A DNA stretch of 64,000 nucleotides from Megaleporinus macrocephalus (GCA_021613375.1 CM038709.1:34243915-34307914); one strand, 5' to 3'. Positions 1 through 12,244 are shown, counted from the first letter of the stretch. Notes: a model not told the origin generated them from the sequence alone. A program made the numbers and translations.

Positions 1-1100
1 TTCTTCCATTATTTCCTTTCCTCAGGAACAAATGTTGGACAGCTACACATTTTGAAAACTGGAAGGATAGACAGAAAAGCCTTATGTGGTGCATGAGTGG
101 ATCTTGAATTCTTGATCTTGATTTTGGTGGGTTTTGATTTTCTTGATATATTTTAATATTTTCTTTTCTCACTTATTTTCTTTGACTGTCCTTTTCCAGT
201 GCTCCTGAAACAAAATCCTGCACAAATTTCCAAACACAAAAAAAAAAAATCCAAACACAAAGTTGTTAGTTTGTGCTGCACATTTAATTTGGCCCAGTTA
301 TTTAAACTTTCATTCATGTTTTCAAAAACAATTGCAATGATTGTATATGTGTGTACAGCCCTTCTGTTCTGTACTGACTAGCAACTTATCAGAATTACCT
401 AAAACTACCAATACAGTCAAAGCTGAAATATTAGGGACAGTTTGGTAGTGTTATGAATGTTTTTGTAGTGTTAAACCAATTGGGTATAAAGATCCATATA
501 TTGTTGATGACCAAAGAAAAACAAGTATCTCCAAAATTACAACTTTACAGGAGAGGACAAGTCAATGGGGCCAGATTTTTTCCCAAGAAATTTTAGAGCA
601 TTTATAATGATATTTTCACACAATGCAAACGGCAGCTGTTGTGTCCAAATGAGGAAGAAAACTAAAAATCAACAAAAATGGAGATACATGTTTTTTTTAT
701 TGGACAGTGATGATTTGTAAGTTCTTGTGTTTAACAGGAATGTTCTAAGACTTCACTGAACCATTTGGAATACTCCACCTTTTTCATGTTTCCATCTGCC
801 TTAGCTATAACAAATATGGCAGGATTTTGTGTTTTCTTAGTATACAAAAGTAAAAGTAGGTAGCTTCTTAACCGACTGTGTGCTACAGGTGTGCCAGGTA
901 TAGGAAGAAATTAAAAACACCACTATATTCTTTTAGATTCTATAAAAAAAGTTTTAGTTTTATGGGTTTCTTATGAAGTCTTGAAAATATATATAAAACA
1001 AACAATTATGCAGCAGAACGCAGGTCTGGAAGAGAGCAGAACCAGCCATCTGTTGGAGGTGTTACTCTGTTGCCAGAGTGTGTTTGTGTATGAGAGAGAG

Positions 1101-1121
1101 TATGTGTGTGTGTGTGTGTGT
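1101..1121. repeat. (GT)n microsatellite
   Basis: About ten GT units preceded by a short GA run. It explains the Thr/His-rich minus-strand open frames here. Confidence 0.85.
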
Positions 1122-1489
1122 TGGGGTGAGTGGATGAGAAGGAAAAGAAGCATGAAATGAGTGCCAAGGCCACCATGTACTCCAGATAATGAGGTGCAGG
1201 AAGATGCTGAGAGATGAGAAGCACAGTTTGCTCTTTCACGTGAAAAAAAAGCATTTTATATCAAAACCTTAAAGCTTTGTGACCTCCACACCACGCAAAT
1301 ACCAGTTTATAGGGTAGGGTTTATAGGATAGGCATATATTAGGTATATCTATCTCTACGTATACCTATCCAGAGTAACTGAGTTGTCTTTATATCAAGTT
1401 AACAATCAACAACTAGCATACTTTTGAAAAAGGAATGAAATACTGACACTCAACATGATTTCTGACCTCACATTGACTGCCTAATTAAC

Positions 1490-1910
1490 AGCTGACACCC
1501 CACTATAGCGGGTAAACGCTAATTCACCAGAGTCCTACCTTTTAGAGCAATAGCAGAAAACTTTTCTGCGTATCTTCACTACTTTTACCTAACTGTAGCT
1601 CAGGAAGTAGTCTACGCTTGGAACTAACAGGGCTCAGCTAATTACCTAATCTACAGAAACAGTTGAGCAGTAGAATACATCATTTATATGAGGGGGTTCG
1701 AGAAAAAAGGTACAGGTGCCCTTTGTCTGTTTACAATTACTTACTGCCAGTCCATCTGTTGCTATGCAACAATTTATCAGTAACTTTCTACCCTGTGAAT
1801 CAAAGCAAAGCGGCTGCGACCAGATATTATTTAGTTAGAGGGTCGCTTATCAATTTTGCAGCATTAGAACATCTACAAAGGGCTCCTATATCCTAGCTAA
1901 AAGAACGTGA
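1490..1910. other. Unclassified stretch with repeat-like character
   Basis: This segment has more balanced composition than its flanks and includes a 77-codon open frame (1663-1896) with no recognisable motif. Phrases such as GGGTCGCTTATCAATTTTG resemble old DNA-transposon debris, but I cannot see termini or target duplications. Confidence 0.25.
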
Positions 1911-3013
1911 AAAACTATATACATAAAAAACATAGTCACATGTTTGTATTTCTTTAGCTATAAAAGACAGAAATGAATACCTATGGGGGTATCAGTATAA
2001 TACGTATGCAGTTTTATGAAATATTCAGACATGTATCTTGAAACCACAGAATAGGAACATGTTTTTCATTCTAAACACTGTTCTATTTTATGTGCATTGT
2101 TGGTTGCAGCTTTCTAAGGTCACTTTGGTTATATTAATACCCAGATCCTTGGTCTTATGCAAACACTGAATATAGAGTCTTACTGAGGATGTATTGTGTG
2201 CGTAGAAGAAAAATTATTATTATAGAAACATATTCTCTCACCATAGCAAACCTTATCAACCGTCTCTGTTCACAAACTTTTTTCCATTTAATTTTAAATT
2301 TAGAAACAAATAACAGAATGTTTCCATAATGTGAGAACTGAAAGCAAAAAAAAAGTTATGATGAAGACATATTCAGAATTTGACCCCATTTCTGGGTCAC
2401 TTTTTGAATTAGAGCAGAAACATTCACCGTGTTGAAGAATTTGTGAACAGGACTTGTGTCACCTATTCCATTGCAGTGTGTGGTCAAACTGACTCTAAGT
2501 GACTCTAAGATGGACCTGATCTGCTCATCAGAGGCTTTTATATAAACTAAAAATTCTAACAGAAGCATTTTCTACCATATATCTCTTTAACCGCAGTAAT
2601 AAAAAAAAATGTTTTTGTCATTACTCTAGTTTGACTGGCTTGACTGGTTTGATGTTTAAATTACTTAAAAAATAAAAATAGAAAACATTTACAAATGTGT
2701 ACAACATTAACACATTCATAAAATATATTTTGAAAATGTATTACAAATTCTCAAAAGAAAGTAGACTAAAAGAAAAAAATGCTGATGTAATTTAGTCCCC
2801 ACATGCACATACACCATTGCACCATTAAATTAACATTTAACACATTAATTATGCCCAGTAAATCCTTTCGAATGCTATTGCTTTGATCATCGTAAATTAA
2901 ATCGGCTGTTAAGACCATTATGGTGGGGGTGCTAAAATCGTGACAGACAGCAGCAGGAGAGGGTTGAGAGACACAGGGAGAGGGAGTGTAAAAAAAAAAA
3001 AAACAGGGCCTAC

Positions 3014-3114
3014 CTGAACCTCTCTTAGACACCACTTTCAGAGTGAACGATACAGAAAGACCCGTGAGAAGAAGCAGCACAGGAATAAGAGCTGTCATCT
3101 TCACCTCCTCCAAC
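3014..3114 (-). CDS. il1rapl1: First coding exon of an IL1RAPL-family receptor (partial gene)
   Basis: The exon begins after a CTGCAG acceptor, carries 16 bases of leader and an ATG at 3096-3098 (A at -3), and encodes 28 residues plus one base before a GT donor at 3012-3013 (phase 1). The peptide starts MTALIPVLLLLTGLSVS, a hydrophobic signal sequence, and ends TLKVVSKRGS. IL1RAPL1 proteins are known to have LKVVTKRGS just after the signal peptide, followed by a codon starting with G; IL1RAPL2 has a more divergent LKMVSKRNS. The family consists of single-pass synaptic adhesion receptors with three extracellular Ig domains and a cytoplasmic TIR domain. The remaining exons would lie to the left, outside this window. 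The open frame running past the donor is intron read-through. The choice of paralog (l1a, l1b or l2) is an inference from nine residues. The exon call rests on the signal peptide, motif, both splice sites and phase agreeing. Confidence 0.75.
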
Positions 3115-3120
3115 CTGCAG

Positions 3121-3306
3121 AATACCAGAGAGAGAGAGAGAAAGAGAGAGGATGCGAGAGAAAGAGAGAGAGAGCATGCTAGAGAGAAAGAGTGAGAAAA
3201 AGAGAGAGAGAGTATGCGAGAGAGAAAGAGAGAGAAAGAGAGCATGCGAGAGAGAGAGAGAGAGAGAAAAAGAGAAAGAGAGAGAGTGGGGGGAGAGAAA
3301 GAGAGA
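3121..3306 (-). repeat. CT-rich simple repeat forming the splice-acceptor tract
   Basis: On the plus strand this is an imperfect (GA)n array with AAAG steps and several GCATGC/GCATGCG interruptions. On the minus strand it is a pyrimidine tract of about 185 bases that ends directly at the acceptor of the il1rapl exon, so the microsatellite appears to supply the polypyrimidine tract. The hydrophobic open frames read through it are low-complexity Leu/Ser artefacts. Confidence 0.85.
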
Positions 3307-3309
3307 CAA

Positions 3310-4188
3310 ATAGAAATGGGTTATGTATCATTCAGATAGCAAATTTACACCAGCATGCCGCACTCCACTGAAAGACAAATCTGCTTTCCTGAAGGGTTTT
3401 TAGTAGAAACAGGAAGTGAGCTTTCAGCTGTGGAACATAGGAGAGCTCAGACAAGGACATGCCAGAATCGACTGGTTTTGCACACAAATCTCTGAGACGT
3501 GTGTGTGATGAAAGCGCAGGGTTTAGAAACTCTGCTGCGTCATGCTGAGTTCTTGGTAACGGACCTAACCAGGTCACTGCAAAGAAAGGACGGCAGGATC
3601 TCTCCTCTGTCATTAAGCGGCCATTTCATCGCTTATGCTGCTGCATAAAGAATTGCGCACTGAGTGATTTCAGAGCACACTGAAGGTCCTGACAATGCTC
3701 CATCACACCGGGCCTATTAAAGGTGCTAACTTCTACCATAAGAACCCTGCAAATTGATCTAAAATTGGCTATATGTAACAGATAGTTTTTTCCTATTATC
3801 TTCTTCTAAGGTTCCTGCCATAAATAAAGGTATCAAAAACAGAAGTGATGCCATGTAAGAATCATTTTTGGCTCCTTAAAGAACCTCCTTGCATCTTCAC
3901 ATCTGCTGAATACCAGAAAACTGTAGCAAAGCATACATTCTGGCTGAATGCTGGCAGAAAAGTATTATGGCATGATTATAGACTAATGCCACAGAATAAT
4001 CCATATTTTTATTTTAAATATAAAGAATGCAAGGCTAGAATTCTATACCAGTCAAGACTTTTTCATATGTGCAACTCCTTATGAACACATAGAGTCAGAG
4101 GTTTCAGTGGGAACTAATAAATGACATTTACTTTTAGAAGAGTAAGTATAAGGTACACATTTATGCTTAAATATGGATTAACCAATAT
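3310..4188. other. Intron 1 sequence, nothing identified
   Basis: Ordinary sequence next to the splice tract. Open frames of 79 and 93 codons show no domain or motif and are taken as chance frames. Confidence 0.45.
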
Positions 4189-4240
4189 TTACACTACCAT
4201 TCAAAGGTTTAGAATCACTTATTCAATTGATGATTCATGT
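4189..4240 (+). mobile_element. Single terminal repeat of a Tc1-like MITE
   Basis: The phrase ACACTACCATTCAAAGGTTT is the typical inverted-terminal sequence of a widespread fish Tc1-like MITE. No matching opposite end was found within 600 bases, so this is one orphan end. Confidence 0.5.
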
Positions 4241-4739
4241 TGTTTTATATTGAATTGCATATGTTGCATTTATGTGTGTATAGTGTGAAAACAACAAAGA
4301 AACTAGACCATGAGAAATAAAGCATGCACAGCCATTACCATATAAAATGTTTTTCTCTTGTATTTGAACTAAGGAACAAGGCTGAAATTTAAATGCATTC
4401 TGTCAAACAATCTTGACTGACAATCTGAGGCAACAGCTACCATAGTTCACAGTCCATCCAATGCAGTCAAGAAACAACAAACTGTAGGCCTTAAGAAATA
4501 AATGTTTCTGTCACTCTAAATTATGACAACAGACATCCAAGACTACTTCAACATTTCGGTTTATGACCTAAAAACATGGCAGTGATTCTCCAAAATAAAA
4601 ATGTCCACATCCACAAATGTCATGCATGTAAGTACAGTAACACTATTTTCTTTTATCTCTACATTGCCCATGGTATACAGTGCTGCTCTGCAGACTTGAT
4701 TCATCATTAAATATAAGCTCTCAAAGGGCTTTAATATTT

Positions 4740-5530
4740 AAAGTGGTGGGCCAAGAAAGTTGAGTACACATGCTCAGTGTCACATCCAGAGGTTGGCTTT
4801 TGAAAATAGACGTATGAGTGCTGCCAGCATTGCTGCAGAGGTTAAAGGGGTAGAGGGTCAGCCTGTCAGTGCTCTGACCATACACCACACATTGTATAAT
4901 TGGTCTGCATGGCTGTCGTCCCAGAGGGAAGCCTCTTCTAAAGATGATGCACAAGAAAGCCCACAAACAGTTTGCACACTAAGGACATGGACTACTGGAA
5001 CCATGTCCTGTGGTCTGATGAGACCAAGATAAACTTATTTGGTTCAGATGGTGTTAAGCGTGTGTGGTGGCAACCAGGTGAGGAGTACAAAGACAAGTGT
5101 GTCTTGCCTACAGTCAAGCATGGTGGTGGGAGTGTCATGGTTTGGGGCTCCATGAGTGCTGCTGGCTGTGGGGAGCTATAGTTCATTGAGGGAACTATGA
5201 ATGTCAACATGTACTGTGACATACTGAAACAGAGCATAATCCCCGCAGGGCAGTATTCCAACATGACAACGACCACTGCCTTGCTAAAGAAACCGAGGGT
5301 AAAGGTGCTGGACTGGCCAAGCAGGTCTCCAGACCTGAACCCTATTGAGCATCTGTGGAGCAACCTTAAACAGAAGGTGGAAGAACGAAAGGTCTCTAAC
5401 ATCCACCAGCTCCATAATGCCGTCATGGAGGAGTAGAAAAGGATTCCATTGTCAACCTGTAAAGCTCTAGTGAACTCCATGCCCAAGTGAGTTAAAGCCG
5501 TGCTGGAAAATAATGGTGACCACACAAAAT
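4740..5530 (+). pseudogene. Degenerate Tc1-family transposase
   Basis: Frames at 4760-5032, 4972-5181 and 5197-5436 together give parts of a Tc1 transposase: part of the DNA-binding region, then LWSDETKINLFGSDGVKRVW with the first catalytic Asp, then HDND for the second, and WPSRSPDLNPIEHLW with the third acidic residue. A small deletion near 4975 shifts the frame, a TAG interrupts after GCGEL at 5179-5181, further deletions of about 20-25 bases near 5247 and 5272 remove residues around the second Asp, and another TAG replaces a codon in the C-terminal part near 5435. It cannot encode an active enzyme. Confidence 0.85.
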
Positions 5531-5778
5531 ATTGACAATTTGGGCACAATTAGGTCATTTTCATTTAGGGGTGTACTCACTTTTGTTACCAGTGGTTTAA
5601 ACATTAACGGCTGTGTGTTGAGTTATTTTTGATGGTACAGCAACTTTACACTGCTATACAAGCTGTACACTGACATTGTATCAAAGTGTTACATTGTATT
5701 CAGTGTTGAATGTAAATATATAATAAAGTATTTAGAATAAAAATGTGAGGGGTGTACTTATTTTTGTGAGATATTGTA
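4740..5778 (+). mobile_element. 5'-truncated Tc1-like DNA transposon
   Basis: The right end is intact. Two copies of GGGGTGTACT(C/T)A(C/T)TTTTGT at about 5570 and 5750 form the inner and outer repeats of the IR/DR terminus, and the element ends at a TA (5777-5778) as expected for Tc1/mariner. The left terminus and the transposase N-terminus are missing; recognisable homology begins near 4740. Transposase remains fill 4740-5530. The element lies in the putative first intron of il1rapl, in the opposite orientation. Confidence 0.85.
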
Positions 5779-6412
5779 ACAGTGGTTAGTCAATGAAAGG
5801 TTTGAAATTAAATGTGTAAAAGCCAGGGGTATTTCAATATCAGGAATCTAAAGATATGACATGTTTTTAGCTAAATACATTAAAAAAATTATGTTTAATA
5901 AGTTCAATATAAATTCAATGTACATTAATGCACTTCATTTACTATGAATCATAAAATATACAAATGTTTATTGGTTATGCTCTCAATAAAAACAGCTTGT
6001 GCCATTTTAAAATGCTGTAAAAATCAGTTGCAAGGTTTTGATTATAATGACATTGTATTATTTAAATGTTTAATGTTTAGTAATAAGTTGTCCTTGAATT
6101 CAAATACAAATTGATTGCAGGCTACTCCAGACTATTAAATCTAAGGAGCAAAGCCTTCTAAGTTTAACATTAACATTCCCTAAAGCGATCATGCAAGTTC
6201 CTTAATACCACATGCCAAGGGAGCATGCAACATGCCATGTTCTGCAGCTTAGATAAACTAAACTTACAGAACACAGTCTGGGGACTTTGCAACAGTATTC
6301 TCCCAGTTCTTGGTCAATAGAAAATTAAGCTGAAGAGTAGATGAAGGCCCTGATTTTGCAATAGTTGTCAATTAATTGGTGTAAAATGGTATTGTGTGTA
6401 AATTATTTTATA
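5779..6412. other. AT-rich sequence, nothing identified
   Basis: Between two Tc1-type insertions. No exon signal, repeat end or long frame stands out. Confidence 0.4.
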
Positions 6413-6790
6413 TACACTACTGTGGAAAAGTCTTAGGCGCCTTAGCTTGTTTAAAGTATAGAATATATAAATATATTTTAGCCAGTTTGAAGAACAAAGT
6501 TTAATTCCACATTTCTCTTGGGTGCCCAAGAGAATGCATAAATCTATTTAATTCCTTTACCAGCAATCTTGCTTTAGCTTAATAAAGTAGTGAGTAGCCA
6601 AACCAGGTTTTAAGATGAGAACTGCAAAAAATACTGGGTTGCCACAAGGAAAAGGCTTGGAAAGGGTTAAAGAAACACAATGACAAATATAAAACCACTA
6701 CTTTCTGTAATAATACAATTGGAATATAAAAAATTAATGTGTTTTGAAATATAATGTTCCACAGTGCCTGCCTAAAACTTTTGCACTGTA
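6413..6790. mobile_element. Non-autonomous Tc1-like MITE with both ends
   Basis: The left end reads TACTGTGGAAAAGTCTTAGG and the right end, inverted, reads TACAGTGCAAAAGTTTTAGG. This is the well-known fish Tc1-type terminus. The element is about 378 bases, flanked by TA, and encodes no transposase. The 75-codon minus-strand frame inside it is not a gene. Confidence 0.7.
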
Positions 6791-7297
6791 CTAAACAAGT
6801 ACACAATCCAACAAAGTGTAACTAAACAATCATCAAGTCCAAGCACCATGCACTGATATGAAACCTTATGAACGAGTACAAGTCTTTTAGTGCAGATAAC
6901 AAATGAAGGCCAGTTTTTTCTCATATGAAGCCCATTTCAAAAGGAATCATCTACTAAGGTATGGTAAAAAGTTAATAATAAATAAGATTTATAACTAAGG
7001 TTTATAATGTTCATGACTATGATTCATTTGCATAAATGCGCTTGACAAATGGGTTAAATTTATATTTAATGCAATTTTAATATTAATTTCTATGTTTAGT
7101 AAAATTTTATTTTATTATATTTAAATCTTAATTTATTTTAAAGAGAGAGGATTTATAAGAGAAACTTAATATAGTAATTTTTTTTAATTAGGTTACAATT
7201 ACATTTCTAGCAGGTAATAAGTATTGCATACTGGAATACATTTTTAAAGTTACCTGCCCAACCCAACGTCAAAGGACCTGGAACTACTTACTATATA
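6791..7297. other. AT-rich sequence, nothing identified
   Basis: Very AT-rich spacer between two MITEs, without recognisable features. Confidence 0.4.
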
Positions 7298-7888
7298 TAC
7301 ACTGATCTGTCCTAAAATTACAAACACCTACTTGTATCTACACTCTATTTGTCCATTTTATTAGCTGTACTTGCACTTTGTAGTTCTACGATTACAGACT
7401 ATAGTTCATTTGTTTCTCTATGTACTTTGACAGCCTTGTTTCAGCATGTTCTTCAATGTCAGGCCCCCCACAGGACCACCACAGAGCAGGTATTATTTGG
7501 TTGGTGGATCATTCTCAGCGTTGCAGTGACACTGACATGGTGGTATTGTGTTAACTGGTGTTGTGCTGGTATGAGTGTATCAGACACAGCAGTGCTAAGT
7601 TTTTAAACACTGTGTCCACGGACTGTCCATCCTATTAAACCTGTTAAAATTCCTACCTTGTTGGTTCACCTTTTAGATAAAAAATTAGGGACGATGGTTC
7701 AGCTGCTGCTGCACAGTTTGCACTGGTCTTTATTCTTTTATCAGTGGTAATAAGACGCTGCCCACAGGGCACTCATGGCTAGATATATTTGGTTTGTAAA
7801 CCAGCTAGGAATAGTCTTACTATAATCTTGACACCACCATGCCAGTGTCACTACAGTGATGAGAATGATCCACAAACCACATACCTAC
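7298..7888. mobile_element. Palindromic MITE, right end missing
   Basis: It starts with TACACTGATC, a diverged copy of the terminus whose other window copies read about CTGATCAGCCATAACATTAAAACCA. The interior is a large imperfect palindrome: 7504-7544 is nearly the inverse of 7832-7873 (GGATCATTCTCAGC..TGCAGTGACACTGACATGG). The right-hand terminal segment is lost. The same family recurs at 25639, 33640, 36210, 40628 and 55216. The TA-type end suggests Tc1/mariner mobilisation, which is inference. Confidence 0.65.
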
Positions 7889-8770
7889 AAAAAGCACATA
7901 TTTACACGAAAAAGAGATAAAATTAATTTGAAAATAAATTCTATGGGTTAAAAAAATCCATGAGTTAAGAAACATGTTACAAGTTCAGGCATGTCATGAA
8001 GCTCTTTCCCAATTACCAAATTTCTGGGGTGAGGTTTTCCACAGCTGTACAGGTGATGGCATATGCAAGTTAATCAGGCAGATTCTTAAAATAATGATTC
8101 CCAAAGAGAGGAATAGTGATGAAATATTGCAATTAATTTTTTTTAAGCACTATCAAGTGTATCTTTAACTTCATTCAGTTGTCATAAGTGAAGCTAAAGA
8201 AGAATTTCATACAAAAGCTTCAATAAATCCAGATGTGCAAGGATTTTAGGCCAGCAGACTTGAAAATGAAAAAAAAAAATACCACTCTGTATGGCAATCA
8301 CATGATTAGCAGAAAATTCAAAGCACAGATTGTTTAGGAAGTCTTAATGAGCACAGGAGCTTTACATGATTTATGCCTATTTCTGTCTCTTTCCATTACC
8401 GTATATGTTCTTTCTAGGTGGTGCTCTTTTTAAGGGCCTTATCTTCACTCACCCGCAAAAGACCTAAGGGCAGTGGAAGAAGCAGAAGAAAGACTGATGA
8501 AACGCAGAGTAGTATCTAAAATTGTTCATATCACAAATATCATCATATATCATCGGTTGTATCATATATATCACAAATTAATGGATGCTTATAACTTCTG
8601 ATATCAAATGAAATACATTTTGGCAATTACTCTGGTATTAGTCTGGTATTAATCTAAGAGTTTTAAATGACTCATAATCTACATTTTCTTTGTAGTTTTT
8701 TTCCTAAGGTCCTTAAATCTGTCCTGTGGTTTTCTATATCAGGAACAATCATCGTTCATTTTACTTGACC
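7889..8770. other. Nothing identified
   Basis: AT-rich sequence with a few local ATCATATAT repeats near 8535-8575. The 64-codon frame at 7974-8168 has no recognisable features. Confidence 0.4.
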
Positions 8771-8774
8771 ATTT

Positions 8775-9240
8775 TCTGTGTTTACACCTGGCATTAACAT
8801 GTGTCCTGGGTGAGCTATGGCTATAACGTTTGTCGTGTAAATGTTATAGAGCATCAGCCCTTGCATTAATATAAATGAGGACTCCAACAACAAATGTGTT
8901 GAAAGACTGGCTTTGTAAATGTGAGTAGCCCTCCAATAATAAAAATGAAATGTGGTCAGTGGAGACACATTTAAGACCAAGCTTATACCTGGTCATGTCA
9001 TGTGTCTTGAGTATTAGGATTATATCTGGATAAGGCCAACATGAAATTTAAGAGTAAACGCACCCAGGATACATTTAAAACAGATACAGATCCAATCACT
9101 ATAACCACTTCAGGAGGTGGTTTGAGAATCATTTGAGCCACATATTAAGCCAAACACCCTAAACACATTCATAGCAATATGAACAGAAATTACTGTAAAA
9201 ACTAACTGCAGAATGGCAACATGACACAGCAATTGGAATG
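8775..9240. mobile_element. Degenerate MITE remnant
   Basis: GTTTACACCTGGCATTAACA at about 8780 is typical of one end of a common fish non-autonomous DNA transposon. An internal phrase near 8960-9000 (GACACATTTAAGACCAAG.. CCTGGTCATGTCATGTGTCTTGAG) fits the same family. The opposite terminus was not found, so the right limit is approximate. Confidence 0.35.
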
Positions 9241-10299
9241 TTGTCCAGTGACCCATTCGACTAATACGTCTAAATGTGTTTGGCTAAAATCTTATCAGTG
9301 TACAACACAGATACTAGTCACATGAGCTGACCAACTGGGTCGCACAAGATCTGTGTATGTGAGGAAGATAATCATACACATACACAAAACAAAATACTCA
9401 ACACCAATGTAGACAGACATTATTGTAAAAAACAAACTTAGACACATGGAATGTCAGATGTACGTGGCTATACATGTCCACTCATGATCAGATTACTCTA
9501 TAGGGATGTTAATACCAAGCGTAAACTGGGCCAGAGATGTAGACAGGTTGCTTTTGTTGCTGCTTCTTTAGGATTGATATATGTAAATTATCATCATTAT
9601 CAATTATCTTCTGACAGGTGGATGTGTATGGATGTGTGAAGATGCAATGACCCAACATTTGATTGTTTTCTCCACATCTTCCAATCTAAGTGCTACAGAG
9701 TGTCCCTGTAACAACAATACTTAGAAAGTCAATGTGAATGGGCACACTAGACTGTTGTGTGCTGAATGGGTGATCTGGGTCAATGATCCCTGTGCTCAAA
9801 AATGGTTAAATGAATTAGCTTACATATTGTAAAACAGAAAGCATGCATATAATTACAGACCCGCACTAGCATAGCTTAGTTGTTTGAAATGTCTGCAATA
9901 TACAGCAATCAGTTACATTAAGCAGGCAAACGATATTAGTATTTAAAATTACAATGGTGTCTTTTTTTTTATTCCTTTTAGTAAACTATTAAATATGGTG
10001 TAGAGCTGTTCTAGTAGCAGGTTGCATGCCACAGCCTCACACACCAAGTTTATTCTAGTTTACACAAGCTTTACTTACTGAGGAAGAGAATCTACACACC
10101 TGCTAACACTCTTGATTTTTGTGGGAGTGTCTCTATTTTTAACCTGTTCCCCCACTGCATTCCTAAATAGTAATCTCTTCTGTCAATCTCAATTGACATC
10201 TCAATTGGGTGTTCGGAATATGTGTCGTAGTATCTAGCAACGCAACCCAAGGGCAGGAGTGAATATGTACAAACGACCCTGCCTGATGTGAGTCACTCT

Positions 10300-10302
<3 letters not shown>
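9241..10302. other. Nothing identified
   Basis: No exon, repeat end or motif recognised apart from the CA array that bounds it on the right. Confidence 0.4.

Positions 10303-10339
<37 letters not shown>
10303..10339. repeat. (CA)n microsatellite
   Basis: About 18 uninterrupted CA units. Confidence 0.95.
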
Positions 10340-10342
<3 letters not shown>

Positions 10343-11962
10343 CATGCACTAATTCAAAATATGAACACACATAATCTATAAGATAAAGAATGTTTTAATT
10401 GCTCATCTCATTAAGCATTTAGTTGGTTTGCGTGTTAAACCAACGTTTATATAAGGTAAACCTCTCTGTTTAAATGATGCTTGCTTATTTCCATTTGCAT
10501 GGTCTGTTTTTTGAGAAATCGGAAAGAAATCAGAAACAGTATATTGCATGCAAATGAGACAATTTGCTGAGGCAAAATTGAACTCTTAAATTGGAGCATG
10601 CTTTTTACATGTAGAAATCCTATTATGATCAGATTATAATGTGCATGTTATGTGCTTATAATGTTATGTGATTATAATGTGCACATTATTTTTTGAAATG
10701 TATATTCTAGATGTTGACGTTTGAAAACTTTTATTTAGTACATTTTGTATGTATTCGTGTATTTTGCTCAGAGCTATGCATTTAAGACAAATTAAGAAAT
10801 TGTGCATCCTTGTATTTGTTTTATTAATCTGTGGTGTAGGGTTATATGTAGCTACTCTTGTTGTACTGCCCTTGTTAGCACTAGAAGCTAATGTTAGCTT
10901 TGCAAGAAGTATGCTTAGAGTTACATTTTTGAAGTTAAACTCACATACTCAAACAGCATACCTAGTAAGTCATCATCTTTTTTTTACTTCAACTGTCATT
11001 TTAATGAATGTAAATGCAAACACTCACAAGCTTGTTCGGGTGTTGATTTGTGCCCTAATGGAGAAACTTTAGACTGCAAGTGATATCCAAACACTCACAT
11101 GAGCATGAGCCTATTGAAAAAATATAAATAAAATAATTTAATAATTTATTATTCAACAAAAAATGTTGAGGTTAAAACAAAGACTTTAGGTTTCTTAAAA
11201 TAAATAAAAAACAAATGTTTTTTAATGTAAAGCAGCAAGCATAGATGCTGAATTGGGTTCATAAATGGTGCTGGACCAAATTCCGTGTCATAACAGAGTA
11301 GCAATTTAGGAAAGATACTGTCAAGAACAGGTAATTCAGTAAGTAAAGCAGGAATATATAACAAAGAAGAACACAGCAGTAGACACTTATGTTTGTGCAA
11401 TGTTTATACGAAGATTTAACCATGTAATTAGTGAAACAGAGAACTTGTATTCATTTGTATTTTATTTAATAACCAATAAAGAGTTATATTCATCATTTGA
11501 TTGTTGAGTAAGTATTGTAACTCCAGTCATACCTTAATCTATACAATATTCACATTAAATTATCACATTCTTACTGTCTTTATTGCTTTTATGTATATGA
11601 AGATTGGAAGTGATTCACACTTGACTACGTGACTGTGTTCCTCTCAGAGCTCACACCAAATTTTACATTAAATGACCAAGTCCTTTCTTACTGCTGCTTC
11701 AGACATCTAGCCACTACAGTCACTTAATAAAGCAGTCAGTGCAATCTATATTTCTTCAGCTTCCTAATTTAAATTTTGTTAGAGACACAACATGAATCGG
11801 ACACTATATAAATCATACCTTTGAATACTCAACAACATGCCTTGACATTAAATTGTGAATTGTGCCTGCAACTGTTTACAGTTAGCCATTGATTATTAAT
11901 TGTTTCTGCACCTTTTAACTAAAAGTTGATGTCACTCATGCACAAAGTGCAAAAACCAGTAG
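10340..11962. other. Nothing firmly identified
   Basis: AT-rich sequence. A 107-codon plus-strand frame at 10749-11072 is hydrophobic, but it lacks recognisable family motifs and sits in AT-rich DNA, so it is treated as a chance frame. Confidence 0.4.
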
Positions 11963-12244
11963 TCAAGTCAAGTCAATTTTATTTATATAGCGCTTTTTAC
12001 AACGATGTTGTCTCAAAGCAGCTTTACAGAGTTTTGAAAACAGTTATAACATATATCCCCCAGTGAGCAAGCCAGAGGCAACAGTGGCAAGGAAAAACTC
12101 CCTCAACTGGAGGAAGAAACCTTGGGAGGAACCAGACTTACAAGGGGAGACCCATCCTCCTCTGGTCAAACAGTATTTACAGTTTGAACTAAATACCAAA
12201 GAAAGGAGCCTCTGTTTGAAATCTGGATAGCAAAGCTTTAGAAG

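Larger units (their letters stand above)
1..3013 (-). other. Putative intron 2 of il1rapl, 3' portion of window
   Basis: AT-rich sequence without a supportable exon. It contains a short GT array near 1101-1121 and a less AT-rich stretch at 1490-1910 of unknown origin that reads like an old repeat. The donor of the exon at 3014-3114 opens this intron, which continues past the left edge. Confidence 0.5.

Noticed and set aside
3025..3309. Hydrophobic Leu/Ser-rich minus-strand frames of 94 and 159 codons
   Set aside because: They read through the CT repeat; only the short part inside the exon at 3014-3114 is coding.
4992..5549. 185-codon minus-strand frame
   Set aside because: Antisense shadow of the Tc1 transposase relic.
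10749..11072. 107-codon hydrophobic plus-strand frame
   Set aside because: No signal for promoter, splice sites or family motif; AT-rich DNA yields such frames by chance.
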